Source: Stratiolaelaps scimitus
Taxonomy: Eukaryota; Arthropoda; Arachnida; Mesostigmata; Laelapidae
Direction: 5' to 3'
DNA: 64,000 bases
Assembly: GCA_019614645.1 (NCBI GenBank)
Contig: JABWDB010000001.1
Coordinates: 23,987,501 to 24,051,500 of the forward strand
Both the position numbers and the translations under genes were made by a program. Of this stretch, positions 23,033 to 35,809 are shown piece after piece. The notes below the pieces were generated by a model. It saw nothing but the letters and a program-made list of their open reading frames with translations. It was not told where the DNA came from and searched no databases. Position 1 is the first letter of the stretch; every line of letters starts with the position of its first letter.

Positions 23033-23258
23033 ACGTCATACAGGTTACTGCTCTGTACCTTTTTTTCTTCGTTAAGGGGGGCGTTGGCATGCAAATGCAT
23101 TTCAACACCGTGACCGCCCTCCTCTCCCCCCTTGTGGAACTGTTGACGATGTTCAACAGCACCACTCTTCCCGGTATCGTTTAGCGCATTCCTTCAGTAA
23201 GGCCGGTGAGATGGCTTGTACACATATAAAAGTTACAGAGCAGTAACCTATATGACGT
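23033..23258. mobile_element. MITE with 26-bp inverted ends
   Basis: Left end at 23031-23056 and right end at 23235-23260 are inverted copies with one mismatch. Each can be read as TA, then ACGTCATACAGGTTACTGCT and CTGT, so a TA target duplication is likely, as for Tc1/mariner-type elements. The 226-bp body codes for nothing and includes dispersed repeat R1 (23103-23180). The left end also has a second, outward ACAGAGCAGTAAC at 23022-23034 pairing with the inner arm, so that end is itself a hairpin. Confidence 0.8.
23103..23180. repeat. Dispersed repeat R1, copy 2 (inside the MITE)
   Basis: Partner of 14585-14660. It shares GGAACTGTTGACGAT and TTCAACAGCACC and ends CCCGGTATCGT. The 14.6-kb copy lacks the MITE inverted ends, so R1 is either an element caught inside the MITE or a fragment of a larger parent. 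Confidence 0.8.
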
Positions 23259-23260
23259 TA

Positions 23261-26200
23261 ACACGCGGGCGTAACAGTAGCGAGCAGCATTTCGAGGTTC
23301 GATTCTGGGTCATTTGAGCCTCGCGGTTCTGTTATTAGGAAAAAGGTGTTATGACATATTTTAATGAAAAACATATAGCTAAATGATAACTTGTTCTATG
23401 GTTACGCTCCATTGACGTAGTATAACTCCACAAACCACACTGACATGTGGCACGTAATACTTGCCTTTTGTATCTGTTGTCGTTTTAACAAAACAACCGG
23501 CCACCATTAAGCAACGACCTGACCGACCCGTTTAATTATGTGGTCCGACAGCCTTTTGTATAGTAAGGCCTACCTATGCCATCTTGCTTTCATCTTCAGC
23601 CACTTTCTCGGAGAACGGGAGAGGAAGCCATAAATGATCGAAATGCAGCTGGTTTCGAGTCTTACCTCAGATGTTTGATAATTTGCTTAAATCCTACAGC
23701 CGACTCTTTCTTTCGTGTCGTCTACGGCTTCTCTTGTGCGACTTCTTCATTTGGGGTAGTCTGGCCAAAGGGTTTGGCGCTCTCAGGAGGTTAGAAGCTT
23801 CGCTTTCCTGCGTCGAGCCTGTATGAGAAAGGGACATCTTGTGCCATAGCCGTGTGATGAGTTTACAGAACGAGTGGAGACGGTGAAATAGCGACAGAAG
23901 AGGTACACCGCCCGCTGCCAGAACAGCTGGAAAAAAGCAAGGTTCCTTCCTATTTTGGCTTCGTTCTGACCTAACGAGGACCGCACCGAAAGCAGACAGC
24001 TGAGAGGGGATTGTTCGATCGTTGCGTTGTTCTCCGACGAGGTTCCGACGATCAGGGGAACGCGGTCTGATGGGGCGTAAATCCGCACCTTCCGCTCATC
24101 CATTTTCTCGTTCTCCACTTCGACGGATAATTTCCCAATTCAACTTTCCTTTCAATTTCCGTGACGACTGTGAACCAACCGGCTTCACCCAGAGGTACAC
24201 GACAAGATGGCTGGATAGAACTAGAGCACATTATGGAACTGTATAATATATAGTTTGTACGGTTGCACTTTAAGCCGCAGCTAAAAAGAACCCACAACTT
24301 TTGGGCTGCTGGACTGCGCCCCAATGACAATGGAACGCAAATTCGCTAGCATTTTCGTGACGGCGTCATTAAGATGGGCTCAATAATCGCCACAGGAGTG
24401 ATTGAGTTGATTTAATGAGGTCGAGGTTAGTTAATAGCCAGTTTTGATTAGTGGAGCGAGAGCCACTCAGCCTTTCTACTGGGCTAAGTGTCCCCCATGG
24501 GTGTTAATTTAATGAGGCCGGATAATGCCTAGGATTAACTGGCAATGGGCGATAGTGGTGGCGGGGGTGGCGTTAACATTGTAGTGTAAATATCAAAATT
24601 CGAGGTGACAAACAACTCATCAATAGCATGTAACAAATCATTGTTTATCTGTCACATGGCGAAGAAACTAAGATTTTGCTACGTAGTGTTCTTGTTTAGC
24701 GTGGGCCTTGTCAGCAGCAGCTGCGGCTAGATATACTCACTTTTCCAGCCCAGCCTGACTACCGCGAGTAAACGGAAAATTCAAGTAGGTGTGTTTGAAC
24801 GCCTGGCGAGCGACCACGCAACGGGAGATATGATTTTCCAAAAGGTTCCCGAGTACCTACATGTCAGGGTACCTACATGCAAACGATATGTGCACAGTGG
24901 CGCTACCTTTGGATCCAACTACCCTCTTGCTGATTGGATCATATCCATTCGCATTGACTGAGTGTATTCGCGCTACATACTCACGCATTGCGTGCTAGCA
25001 GCCGGTGGGTGACCGGTGAGTCGTTAAAAGAACAGAGACAATTAGAGGTAACAAATGGCTTTGTCCACGAAAAGCGTAACGAAACAGTGCGTCGTCAACG
25101 TGTAGGTTAATGGCAACAGCGTCAGCTAGACAGCTGGCTAGCGAAGGCATGGACTTGAAGTGTAAACCCTGTAACCGTTTTTGTTTCCGGAAAAAGGGTC
25201 ATTCAAAGGTTATATATTATATATACATATATATATATATATCCTGCGAATGAGTGTTCTATTGATATATATATATATATGTATATATCAACGTGACTTA
25301 TGTCAGTGATAACGTGCCTAGTCAACATTTCCCGCGACACGTGGTGTCTGTTCGGGTCTTGTTCTGCCACACAGTCAAAGTAGTGAAACGATTTGGAAAA
25401 TATCATATATTACAGCTATCTGCCCCAATAAAGTAGCGCCTCATCGTGAGATGCTAATGATAATGATTTCTCGTAATAAGATAAGAGAAGCACTAGCCTC
25501 AGCGCCTAATATGGCCAAGGGGGAAATTCCACCTCACAGGCGTCTATGACTGAGGAACTATTTTTCTTCGGACTTTGCTTCCGGTTTAATACCGCCTTCC
25601 GTCTTGTGAACGCGATTCTTCCCCGCCGTAAATATGTTTAACATGCACCGACTTGTCTTTGTACGTGACGATTTTGGCTAGCCTTTGAGATCTCCTCAAT
25701 GCTTCTACTGAGATGGATTCCCAAATTGGCCTGTTAAGCTATCGTTCTACTTTCAGCATATTATCGCCTGAAAGCTGGCTATGTATGTTCCCCGACCTAC
25801 AGAGAAACTCGCTTTCGTGAAACGTGAACTGGGTAACATTCCAGCGGCACTAGCTACGATTATGTAACCAAGGTATACTACAGAACTGGTATTCATACTA
25901 GCTACGGGTAGCTACGGATTCGCACATCGCGAATCTCCCAGCAACGGCAATACCACAAATACGAGTCGTATTATATATTAACATAACTAACGTGAGATAT
26001 CCGACCTATGGAATTTGGATCACATAACCCAGTAACAAAGCACTGCTAAAAAAAGGGCAAAGTGAAAACCTATGTGGCGCCTTTGGTCAGCGTTACACGG
26101 TGAACTATAAAACACTCTGGATATTTTTGGATGGACAACGGATGTACACCTTACCTTACCAGAAGAAATATGATAATAGGAATATTACAAAGAATAGAAA

Positions 26201-26319
26201 AATAGTAATAATAAACTATTTCTTGATATGGTTATATAGCTGTTCCCAGGGTTTTGCTGGAAAAAAAAGCCCAGTCGAAGTATTTCAAGACGTCTCCGGG
26301 ACGTCTTTGAATCTATGAC
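23261..26319. other. Non-coding stretch with (TA)n tracts
   Basis: (TA)n-rich tracts at 25210-25242 and 25265-25288. A 60-codon ATG frame at about 24070-24246 has no motif. No gene is supported. Confidence 0.5.
25210..25288. repeat. Paired (TA)n tracts
   Basis: Two TA runs with short interruptions. The second is bounded by TTGATATAT and ATATATCAA and is palindromic. Confidence 0.9.
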
Positions 26320-26384
26320 GGAAAAGGTAAGAGTCCGAAAACCGGTCACAAAGGAAGAATAGCTGGGGATCAGCTCGGACACTT
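26320..26384 (+). mobile_element. SINE family 2 tail fragment
   Basis: Aligns with 7345-7405 of the full copy. It shares AAAGGT, AAGAG, GGTCA and the tail AGCTGGGGATCAGCTCG. It is diverged and truncated, with no clear duplication found. Confidence 0.55.
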
Positions 26385-29300
26385 TTCTTCTAGGATACCT
26401 ATTTGTAGCAGTCCATATACGGGGAAGGTGTGCCAACATTCGAATGTAACTTGTTGTGTTATTCGTATTCAGCAGCTACAGTTTGCCTGCTTGTTGTGTA
26501 TAGTTTGCTTCAATATTTTTAATCAATATAAAAATAATACTTAACGACAATCAGTGCAGACTGATTCGGGCTAGGTAGACGTGACACATGTAAGGGTCGA
26601 CGATGATCTGAAAACAGTGAGACGATACGACATTGTTTTTCCGCCTGTATATTTAGCACATGTAGACACCTCCAGGATTTACATTTTCGCCAGAATGTGA
26701 CAGCCGTAGGCGCAGTCGGCTCAGAACTTGAACGCTTAGGGAAACTGATAAGGGACATATGCAAGAACTAACCGTTTACCTTTTCTAAGCACAGAAAACA
26801 GCAGGCTTGACCACCGGGAAGGAGAAAACAATCCATCCGATAGATAGATCCAGTTATGTTTGGAGTAATAATTAAATAAATTTCAAACCACGGCCCAAGC
26901 TTTCGCGGCCGAAGGTTACTAGTAAGTACAAGTTTCGCACTACTGTGGTAAATAGACTAGCAGGGAAGCCCAGTGCTTGTCCATGATGGATTTTAGTCCA
27001 AAAACTCCTTCAACATCTGAGGTAGGCTTGTTACAAAAGCTCACGCTCAAATTGTCATCGATCGATGTCTGCCTCCCGCAATCGCGTGGCTGATATGAAT
27101 GCAGGTTCCGTTCCTACAATAAGAAGCAGAAACTATCGATCCTAGTGGCCAGTGTCACCACAATTCTTTTTTTTCGAGCCGCAGTAAACCGGAGCACTGC
27201 ATCCAAAAGCTCATGACATTGGCAACAGAATAGTAGAAAATTGCCTTTCACCTTTCGATTTTCGGGACCTCTGCACGTTAGCAATTTCTTGTTGCACACA
27301 GCTACGAGAATTTTCTGTTTTCTCGGGGGTACGTGTGCCTTCGAGTGAATTCCCTCCAAAATGCCAAATTCAATGCTAAACCGAATATCGTTACAACATT
27401 GTCGCTGTCGGCGCAGGACGATTTTACCTGGGGACATGATTACGACAGACCTATATGCCGGCACAGTGCGTTGCCCGAGGGCCTATTTAACAGTCTTCTC
27501 CGCTAGAAACATCAAAAACAACTCATCCACAGCAATTTATCACATAACGGTGACAACAACGCCGATAGAGCCCCAGCAGACGAGTCAACGATGACGCGTC
27601 GACATAAACTGCCACATATCGCATACATTTTTTGGTGATAAAGTCATCCAGTTTAAACATAACCTTATATTATATGATAGTCATTTTTGCTCTACTCGAT
27701 GTATTCTTTGAGGTGCTGTTTGTCAACTTTTTGTACAAGTTTACGTCGTCTACGTATAATCACTTTTAGGGACTGATACGTGTGATTATTAACTTTGGTC
27801 ATTCTCCTGATTCTCTTCCGAGACACAGAGGAATCGCATAGGAGCTTTCTTTCTTTCCGAAGGCAGTTACCAGACGGACCGCAATTAAGGCGGCTAAGGC
27901 ACAATCTTTCAAGGCGCCTCCCGGAATATTCCCGATATATATTGATTGAACCAGTGCGAACAGTCGTAGCTTTGACTTGAGGGTGCGCCTGTACCCCCAT
28001 TCCTGGACAGGTAAATATAATAATAATAGGTGTGGCGTCCGCGTTACCGGACAAAAACAGTCCAAGTCGTACACTCAACAAACCTGTACGATATTTAAGC
28101 GTCTGTTATTGTAATAATCCGTTCGAGCACCCATACGCCTAGTTCCCTTATTTATTATATCATTGTGCTCTTTGCAAGGTTTCTATCCCCATGTCTGGTC
28201 CTTTCCTCGACTAGGCCCCTCGCTGCGTAAACAACAGTACGGCCCTCGTCGGCTGACGAGATAGGACTTTGCAGTTCGACTGGCCAGCAACGTCAAGAGC
28301 GACATACTCCAGCTGGCGGAGGAAAAACATGGAACTGTCTGACCCTTCTCTCTCTCTCTATCTCTCCGTATTCCCTCGTGGTCTGACGCAATCGCTCATA
28401 CATAACGAGAAAAGGACGCTGAGATTTGCAAACGCGATTGGGGGAGGGTTTTTGAGCGGTTGAGCTGGTCGAGTTAGTTAGACAGGGCTGGCAGATTGAG
28501 CGGGGAGCCAAACAAGAAAGCTGAACCGACGGGAAACTCCAGAAGATACCGACCTCAATCCCCGCCTCAATTCGTGCTTGCCTACCGAAAGAGACCACCC
28601 GACATAATCCACTGCGGCTCTTACTATCCTAAATTGGACATGTCGCCGTTTTCGACATAGCTGCCGTCCCGTCGTCTGGCTGTCCACTACCCCGTGGGGT
28701 AGTGCCTAAGAAAGATCAGGGGAGAGAGGGCGAGGGTGAGACCCACGAGGGCTTGCTGGGGGGCTTAAGCCAGGGGAGTTCCTTCTGTTAGAAGCGGATG
28801 AAGGCCGACGCGCACTGCGTTCAGGCAGCTGTCCGATCCCGATGCTAATCCACCGCACTGCGGGACTCCGCATCGTGTCGTCCCTGAAGAGGGCCGAACA
28901 TGCCAGAGCGACGCTTTATCTGTCACTCAGGTTCGTTCGGACTGCCGGGAGGCCCGAGTGGGCATGAAATAGGGGAGGGAACTAGTGCCAAGTTCTCCCG
29001 TTGTCTCTGCTAGTCTCCTGCGCATCCGGTAGGACGAGCGTCACCAGACGCAGGCTTACAGGCTATGGGCCCTTATGTCCGACTCAATCGGCTCTTTGCC
29101 TCCCCATCCCCTCGCCGCGTTCTATGCTTTTCCTGCCTGCTGTCACTGTCGTTATTGGTGTCGTCGTTGTTGCTGGTGCTTCTGTGCTGCTGTTGTTGCT
29201 GCGTCTCAACCAGTATCGGCAGCGAAACTCTGCTGTCATAAGCGGCATATAAGATAGCATTGTCCTCTGTGGAACTGTTGTCGCTGCTTGTCATCGATCG

Positions 29301-29512
29301 TCGTCATCGAGCATCTGTAACATTTCATCTTAATAGATTCGAGCCAAATGCAACTACATGCATAGTTGAACGTAGTACACGCGCGTCCTTAGGCAATATG
29401 CAATGCAATCGTGTGTAAGGTAGGATATTGTAAGACCTATAGGAAACAACAAAAGCAGGTGAAGAAATGTGTTTTCAACCGGGAATAGATTTGAGTACTG
29501 AATCCTAATATA
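26385..29512. other. Non-coding stretch, one GC-rich patch
   Basis: 28260-29000 is GC-richer, with a CT run at about 28348-28366 and a hairpin at 28685-28704. Minus-strand frames of 116-129 codons at 27114-27464 and 27692-28081 are basic but match nothing I know. I do not call them. Confidence 0.5.
28685..28704. repeat. Short hairpin (9-bp arms)
   Basis: CACTACCCC, GT, GGGGTAGTG, in a GC-rich patch. No non-coding RNA family is recognised. Confidence 0.8.
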
Positions 29513-29514
29513 CC

Positions 29515-29665
29515 CGGTGTCGTGGTGCAGTCGTGTGCGCCTGGCCACCGGAGAACACGTAGATACATAGGTTGAATCCCCACCGTTGCACACAGGGGTC
29601 CATCCTACGAAGCAATACCATGGACGCTAAATGCTGGCTGGGAGTCGGTTCGAAAATACGAACTG
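29515..29665 (+). mobile_element. SINE family 1 copy, diverged
   Basis: Begins near CCGGTGTCGTGGTGCAG and carries the B box GGTTGAATCC (about 29570-29579), then the CACCGTTGCACA segment. The tail is TGGACGCTAAATGCTGGCTG (about 29621-29640) followed by GGAGTCGG. The most diverged of the longer copies. No clean duplication is seen. Confidence 0.8.
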
Positions 29666-32590
29666 CTTTCGCGCAGCTGAGATCTCTTATCGCTACATGG
29701 GAACGTATGACGCAACTTTCGGGCTTCATTAAGTCATTAACAAAGTGGTTATTATACAGCACGCATTGGTGGGGGCTCCGTCAACAACTAAGTTCGCAGT
29801 TCGTCGCTTAGTTAGCCAGAAATAGTCTGTTCTTGCCCAGTATACTAGTCGTCCGTGGTGATCATTGATTCGACATCAGAGGACAAAATGGCTGAGTGTT
29901 CGGCGAGTGTAAACGTAATCTTTTGAACGTTGTATAAGATAAATGAGGTACAACGAGCGCATATCCAGAGCACTTGTGTCTACCCAAGTGAATGTGGTGT
30001 GTGGACGTGTGTGCTCATTATGTGGTAATTTGGAATAAGAGAAAAAGCCTGATGACATGAAACTGCTGATTCGTATATAATGATGCTGCTTGCCTATCCC
30101 AAAACAACCGTATAGCACATCAGGCAGCCAGAAGAGCCAGCTTCCAGAACTCGCACGAACAGTATAAATACAAGGGGAAGGACCTGCCACTTAGACTCCT
30201 TCGTCTACGCGGTCCAGAAGACGAAGTGTTTAAGGTCGACTTCACTTGGTCCAGCTGATACGGATGCGCCTAGTCGTTTATATCGTTGCTTTCAGCATAA
30301 CAACATTGGCAGGATTCCCGAACCAGTTGTTGCATGTCCCATCGTTTTCTTAGAGCGAGAACTGTAGTGAGCTTGACACATATAACCCTTCACCTAGGAC
30401 ATGCTGAACACGCGGTCACTCGCGCTGTGCATGGCAAGACTGATAATCGTAATGACACGTCCATGATACCGCCAGCGTGGCACATTTTGAATAACTACTC
30501 GGTGAAAGTATGTTGGCATACCTTAAAGATTACCCTGATAAGTAAGTATACTTGAGTACACTTGAGTTCAGTATCGTTGGGATGGTTGTCGTGTAGAAAA
30601 TACATTGAGGTGCCTGATTCGTCCGGTAGGATAACAGCTATCGCTGCAAAAAGCGCAGGGCACCAAGAGTTTACCCATGTTCTCCGATATGGTAGAATCT
30701 GCGACCTTGAAAGGGCCATCCACTCCACTCGCTTGCCTATAGATATATGTTTAGTCACAAAAGAAGAACGAAAGTTTTTACGAGACCTATTTTTCAAATA
30801 TAGCGCGCAGACACGCTCCTCTGTGTGGTCACTTCTTGGCCGTCGGCGATCTCTTGTTGTATACGAAAGAAACCGGGCAGACCGCCCACAAAGGACTCCA
30901 ACCCACCTCCTGTTATGACCTGACCTAATTCGGGATGACAGGGCCTTCGACTTCAATTTAGGACGAGAGAAATCCCACTTTAGTATACGGAGTTTCGGAT
31001 TGCATTATTCTTGCAAAAAAAAAAGAGAAGATGGAATACTGGCCTATATGTGAGGGAAAATACGCCTCTCTAGGATGGGATACTTTGCCATTGTATTAGA
31101 AAACAACTACCAAGTGTCTCGTTTTTTATTCCAAGCAATTTTGGGAAGAATGTCTTGTACATGGACTGAGAGTAATCAATCATAATTTATTTCACTCTAT
31201 TTGAGTATTTACAATGTCATTTGGACTCGTTAGTGATTGACAGCTGTTTCGCTTGTTCGTGAACCGTCCCACCGTGAGAGGAAACGCAGGAAGCAATCCG
31301 CAAGAGTCGAGCAATGAGCTGAGTGGTACTTGGAGTATGACTGTGAGCAATACCTACACATGCAGTTACCTAAACGTTCATGGTGGTTAGTAGTTGAACA
31401 TATGAGATAGTAATAGCCATGAACTATGAATTTGGTGTACACGTGACGACTATTGCAAGCGGCCCCAGTAGGATTTGGTGCTACCAGAACACGTCCAGGT
31501 CTCCGATCTCCGCTCTAGTGTGGGATATCTTTGCCTCCCAGCCGATTTGCAACAGTTCCAATGGCCTCGTTGGCGGTTTCTTTACCATTTGCCCCATGAG
31601 TTCCACTATTGGAGCTGTGCCCGCTGGGACACAAGGCGGTTTCTTGTCCGGATGGATAGGCACAGTGCGCGGTTCATGTATAGGGTGATACGCCGCTCTA
31701 ACGAATTTAGATTTGCCTGAGTTAGGTAATGCCACACACTACCAAGTCCGTGCGCCGGTTTAGGGACAACCTTGGGGACAAGGAGTGGGATCGCCGCCGT
31801 CACCGGCATCCGCCTCAAGTTACCTGGCTCCTCGTACACGGACGTTGGCGTTGAGCGTACGGCCTCCTCCATGTGCGCTGTAAAACTCGTTCCCGATTAG
31901 TGGACCCGAAGGCTCAGATATGGGGAGGAGTTTACAAACTCCTAGAGTTGGCGAGCATAACTAATAACATCATTGGCGGTCAAGCGATCACCACATCTTA
32001 ACTTTACAGCCGTTACTTTCCTGACATTTATCTCTCGACCATTTGACCGCAGGAACGCCTCAACTTGGTTGTGATGTGCTGGATAGCACAGAGGTCGCGG
32101 TGTGCAACTGTGATGTAGTTCGCTCATATCACCGCCGTAGCATTTCGAAACTCACTACGGTGAAGAGTGACAAGTTCGGCAGGCAACAGGACAAAAGAGG
32201 CACAACTCTTTGAGTCGCCCTGAGGCGCACCCACATAGTATAATAGGTGTAGCACTATTTCGATTCTTCCCGGGCCAATGTGCTATTCCGGCGATTGCTT
32301 ATGCGCTTACAGAACACACTCACTCGCGGCCGAACGGCGTAGCTGCATTTATAGGTGACCATCAGTGCACAGTCCCAGTCGGTCTCTAGGTATTTTACTC
32401 GCAAAAAGAGACTATACAGACCCTAAGTTGAGAGTGTATTTAGTCAGGCTTTGTTGATGACATGAATATCGTGAGGTCCGAGTCTGCTGTAATATAGAAT
32501 AATACATACATGTACCTATAGCATGTTTGTAATTCAAGCCAAGCTTCAATAATACCCTTTATAATTTTAGTGCTCAAGGGATTGCTACAG
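29666..32590. other. Non-coding stretch, no gene seen
   Basis: A 118-codon plus-strand and a 153-codon minus-strand frame overlap at 30495-30956. Neither starts at ATG in a convincing context and neither shows a motif. 31419-31735 has similar two-strand openness. No call made. Confidence 0.5.
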
Positions 32591-32627
32591 TATAAATCGT
32601 TCTCGCTCTCCACTTGTCATGCCAGTC
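32591..32627 (+). promoter_or_regulatory. Candidate TATA plus initiator core promoter
   Basis: TATAAAT at 32591-32597 and an initiator-like CCAGTC at 32622-32627, with the presumed +1 A at 32624. The 33-base spacing fits the known arthropod TATA-to-initiator distance. No ATG occurs in the next 138 bases until 32762, which opens the candidate exon. Confidence 0.3.
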
Positions 32628-32761
32628 TTGGTGTCGGTCGCTGATTTAATCTTCGTCTCCGCGCGTGCTGCGGTGTGCGATACGACCATATCCCTCAGCT
32701 GCGTCGGAGTTACCTTCGGAACTTCGTTGCCCCGACCCAAGCTTCTTCCTTGGCTAAGCTA

Positions 32762-32896
32762 ATGACGTTCATTAACGCACAAAAAACAAACGGCAGCCCC
32801 GGCACCGACACGCAAGGAGAATGCGGGCATCCACTTTGCTCCTCATGGCGTGGTAAATGCTATTTCGAAGAAGAGCGAACAGTACGAAAGACGGAG
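32762..32896 (+). CDS. Candidate first coding exon, unrecognised
   Basis: First ATG after the candidate core promoter. 45 codons from MTFINAQKTNGSPGTDTQGE to FEEERTVRKTE, ending at GGAG/GTGAGA, a good splice donor in phase 0. Cys residues occur in CGHPLCSSW and GKCYF. The frame is also open upstream to about 32675, so the 5' end is not fixed by stops, and CCCTCAG at 32692-32698 could alternatively be an acceptor. The donor runs into a GA repeat, which weakens it. No known family. Confidence 0.25.
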
Positions 32897-32898
32897 GT

Positions 32899-32924
32899 GA
32901 GAGAGACAGAGAGAGAGAGAGAGA
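32899..32924. repeat. (GA)n microsatellite
   Basis: Imperfect then pure GA run directly after the candidate exon. Confidence 0.9.
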
Positions 32925-35783
32925 CGATGCAGATGATACGGTGTGCAGTCAACGCGTTGAATGCGGTTGTCTAGCAGCTCGCCGCCTGAGTTGCAAGAAT
33001 CAAAGATGCTGGCGAGCCAGCTGGTCGGCTGTCCGGTCGAGAACATGGGCTCGGTGAGCAGATGACAGTGCGAGAACCAGATGCAGAAGTCGGATAGTTT
33101 AACATCGCTGGAGCTACTGCTGATTAGAACGTGATTCGCATGTCTCAGGGGTTGGGCCTAATCAGAGACGCCTAATCAGGCATTCATCCGCATGCATTCC
33201 TATGCATTTTGCTGAGATGTTGAGCCACGTCGGGCGCTACGACAACATCACGTGGCAGGAGCGGTTAGGAAGCGCCACAGCAGCAGAAGGGTAAACGCAC
33301 CTCCCAGGGAACACTTTCTCTACTGTGTGGCGATGCCGAATGTCCCGTGCTTCTTCATCGTTGTTGTGTCAGGATGAGTTCGTGTACGTGTGGAAATTAC
33401 TTTATATATATATATATATATATATGCAAGTATGTGTGTGTGTCATTGCGCCTGTGCCACAAGTCAGCGAGGAGTCAGCTATTTCACTGCCATATACATA
33501 GTACATAGGGAGCGGACAAACAACGAGTGCACGGCGAAGCCGCTCTGTGCCAGGGAGCCACAGATCAACACGCCAGCGGCAGGCCCGGCTGGCTGAACCC
33601 CCTGGGTCGGCAGACAGCGCCGCTTTTCCTGTTATCCATCCGCTAGCCAAGCTGCCAGACAGCCAAGCAACCAGTCCGATCAGGCCCTACGCTATGCCAC
33701 GCTGCTACCGTTTCGCACACCTCCGCTGGGAATTCCATCGAATGACAAGGACGGCGCAGTTTCGACGCCCTGCCGGCCGCAGCGTCAGAAGTCAGCAACA
33801 AGAGGAACTGCTAACAGCGAAATAGAGGGGTCAGGACAGGATGGTAGAGGCAGACCTTAAGAGCTTTCGGCAACAGCGGCAATGGCAGCGACGTCGTGAC
33901 GTACGATCAGCTTCTCTGCATCGCAACGAACGAGGTGAATGAGAACGGGGGGTTCGTATGCGTTAGCAGCTTCGTTCAGATCGAAATGGAAGGCTGGAGC
34001 TTGACTCGCTAATGTCGAGTAATATATTCGTCTACCTGAACTCGGTTGTCTTAAGCAATTGCGCTACCATCACAAAAGCAATCACAAATGTTTATAATTA
34101 ACATTTTCTAACGAAGCATGTTTGCTTTCGTGTCGTGACATATAAGAGAACTTAAGCAGTGTAAAAACTGCAGTTCCTTTAATAAACAAATAAAGCTTTA
34201 CCTTTACCTTTCGGAGCAGCTATAGATGAGTCCTTTTATTTTTATCTTATATTACGAAACAGGGCGCGCATTTCCCAAAACGAAGATATTCATTCGAGTT
34301 ACCCAGAATTAAGCAGCACGCATGCAGACACAAGTTTCAACTGCGATGCGTACGATCGGGCCTCAACCCTATTAGTATTTGGGTCAAACAGTTATGGTCA
34401 AATGGTGAAATCTTATGGTCAATCATATCGTTGATGAATTTATCGCTGAGTCGAAGCTAGCATCTATCCATCCAGTCACAACTGCTCATATTATCTATGG
34501 CTTTACATCAGTATCTGTATTCTCTTGCAAACATCCACCGAGGCACCCGTCGCCTCCGGGCGGGATGACCTTCCACGACAGTGGCTTCCCTCTCACTTCG
34601 ACGTATTATACCCTATCGAGGCTGAACACCGCGAAAAAGGCTGCTATGATATTTCCCAGTCTGTGATCGAAAGCGACAAAAAGCAATGCCAACTCGTACA
34701 GAGGAGACAAATCCAGCTCGCCGCCTAACCCAGCCAGCGCTGCAGTCACAAGGGGGGAAAATGTATCGAAATGACAAGAAACAGCGAGGATTGAAAGACA
34801 AAGAAGAGGAGGGGCATCTCGGGGACGTACAACGCCGTACACCGAAGTTGGGTCGAGCGGCAACATTATCGGCGTCTTTTGCTACTTTTTGCACGGGCGT
34901 CTTCGAGGGCACACCCGAGAAAATCTCAATCCACTGAAACATAGTAGCGACCGAAAGTTCGAACACTGACAGACCATAAAGGCTGTTGGCAGAATTCGCT
35001 GCGTGTAGAAGGTGGTGACGTACTCATGCTGTTAATTGTCGCGATTGGATATCCTCCCTTTGTCAATTGGATTGAAACAATAGTATATAGATGTCATTGA
35101 GCCTCTTCTTCCCTCGCTCAATTAGTCATGTCCATTTGACCAATTAAGAACGGTCTACATACATTCGTCCAGTTCTGAACTGTATAGTGCGTGTCATACT
35201 GGCTACCGTCCTGACTGCCTGCTACATCTCGCTTGCTCTACGACTGCTTACAAATGAGCACTTCAGTGTTGATGTGCATTCGAGCGCTCAGGGTTCATGA
35301 TGGGAATCGTGCATACATTGTGTTATACAGAAGCATCGACTCGAAAACTCGAGACGGTAGCTGACAGTATCGCTAAATATATACAGAATATATTCACACT
35401 AAGCGGATGTGTTTGTAAATCGACGCCCCAGCATAGATTACTGGATGACGAAGCCCTTGAGGCATTTTGCTGACACCATTGTAATTTTCAGTCCTGCACA
35501 ACCAGAGCAGATATGAAGCTGGAAGTATTCACTCACCTCCTTAGTACTGTAATGATAGCCATATTTAGACGCTTGGAAAGGATAACCGTACCTGGAAGGA
35601 GAACAATAACATTAATTAGAGTATCGTTATGCATCGTTATCGCATTAGTTGTAATAACAAGAGTAGATTAGGCAAGAGCATATATACAGCAGCGTCAACC
35701 TCGACGAACTTACAGATGCTATGATGTATTAGAGAGTTAGATATTACACTCAATATGAATTTCAACTAAAAAAACAATGACAC
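32925..35783. other. GC-rich stretch then non-coding DNA
   Basis: (TA)n at 33403-33425. 33,430-34,960 is GC-richer with overlapping frames on both strands, including a 117-codon minus frame at 34613-34966 rich in Cys, Arg and Ser. No motif or clear splice structure. Confidence 0.5.
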
Positions 35784-35809
35784 GGTTGTGTTTTGTACAA
35801 AACACAACC
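35784..35809. repeat. 26-bp perfect palindrome
   Basis: GGTTGTGTTTTGT followed at once by its exact complement ACAAAACACAACC, no loop. CAC and GTG a few bases outside could extend the pairing. Confidence 0.9.

Noticed and set aside
27114..28081. 116- and 129-codon basic minus-strand frames
   Set aside because: Basic, plausible-looking composition but no recognisable domain, no splice structure, and expected several times by chance.
30495..30956. 118- and 153-codon overlapping frames
   Set aside because: No ATG in good context, no motif, both strands open.
31419..31872. Glycine- and hydrophobic-rich frames on both strands
   Set aside because: No splice sites or conserved motif, and both strands are open.
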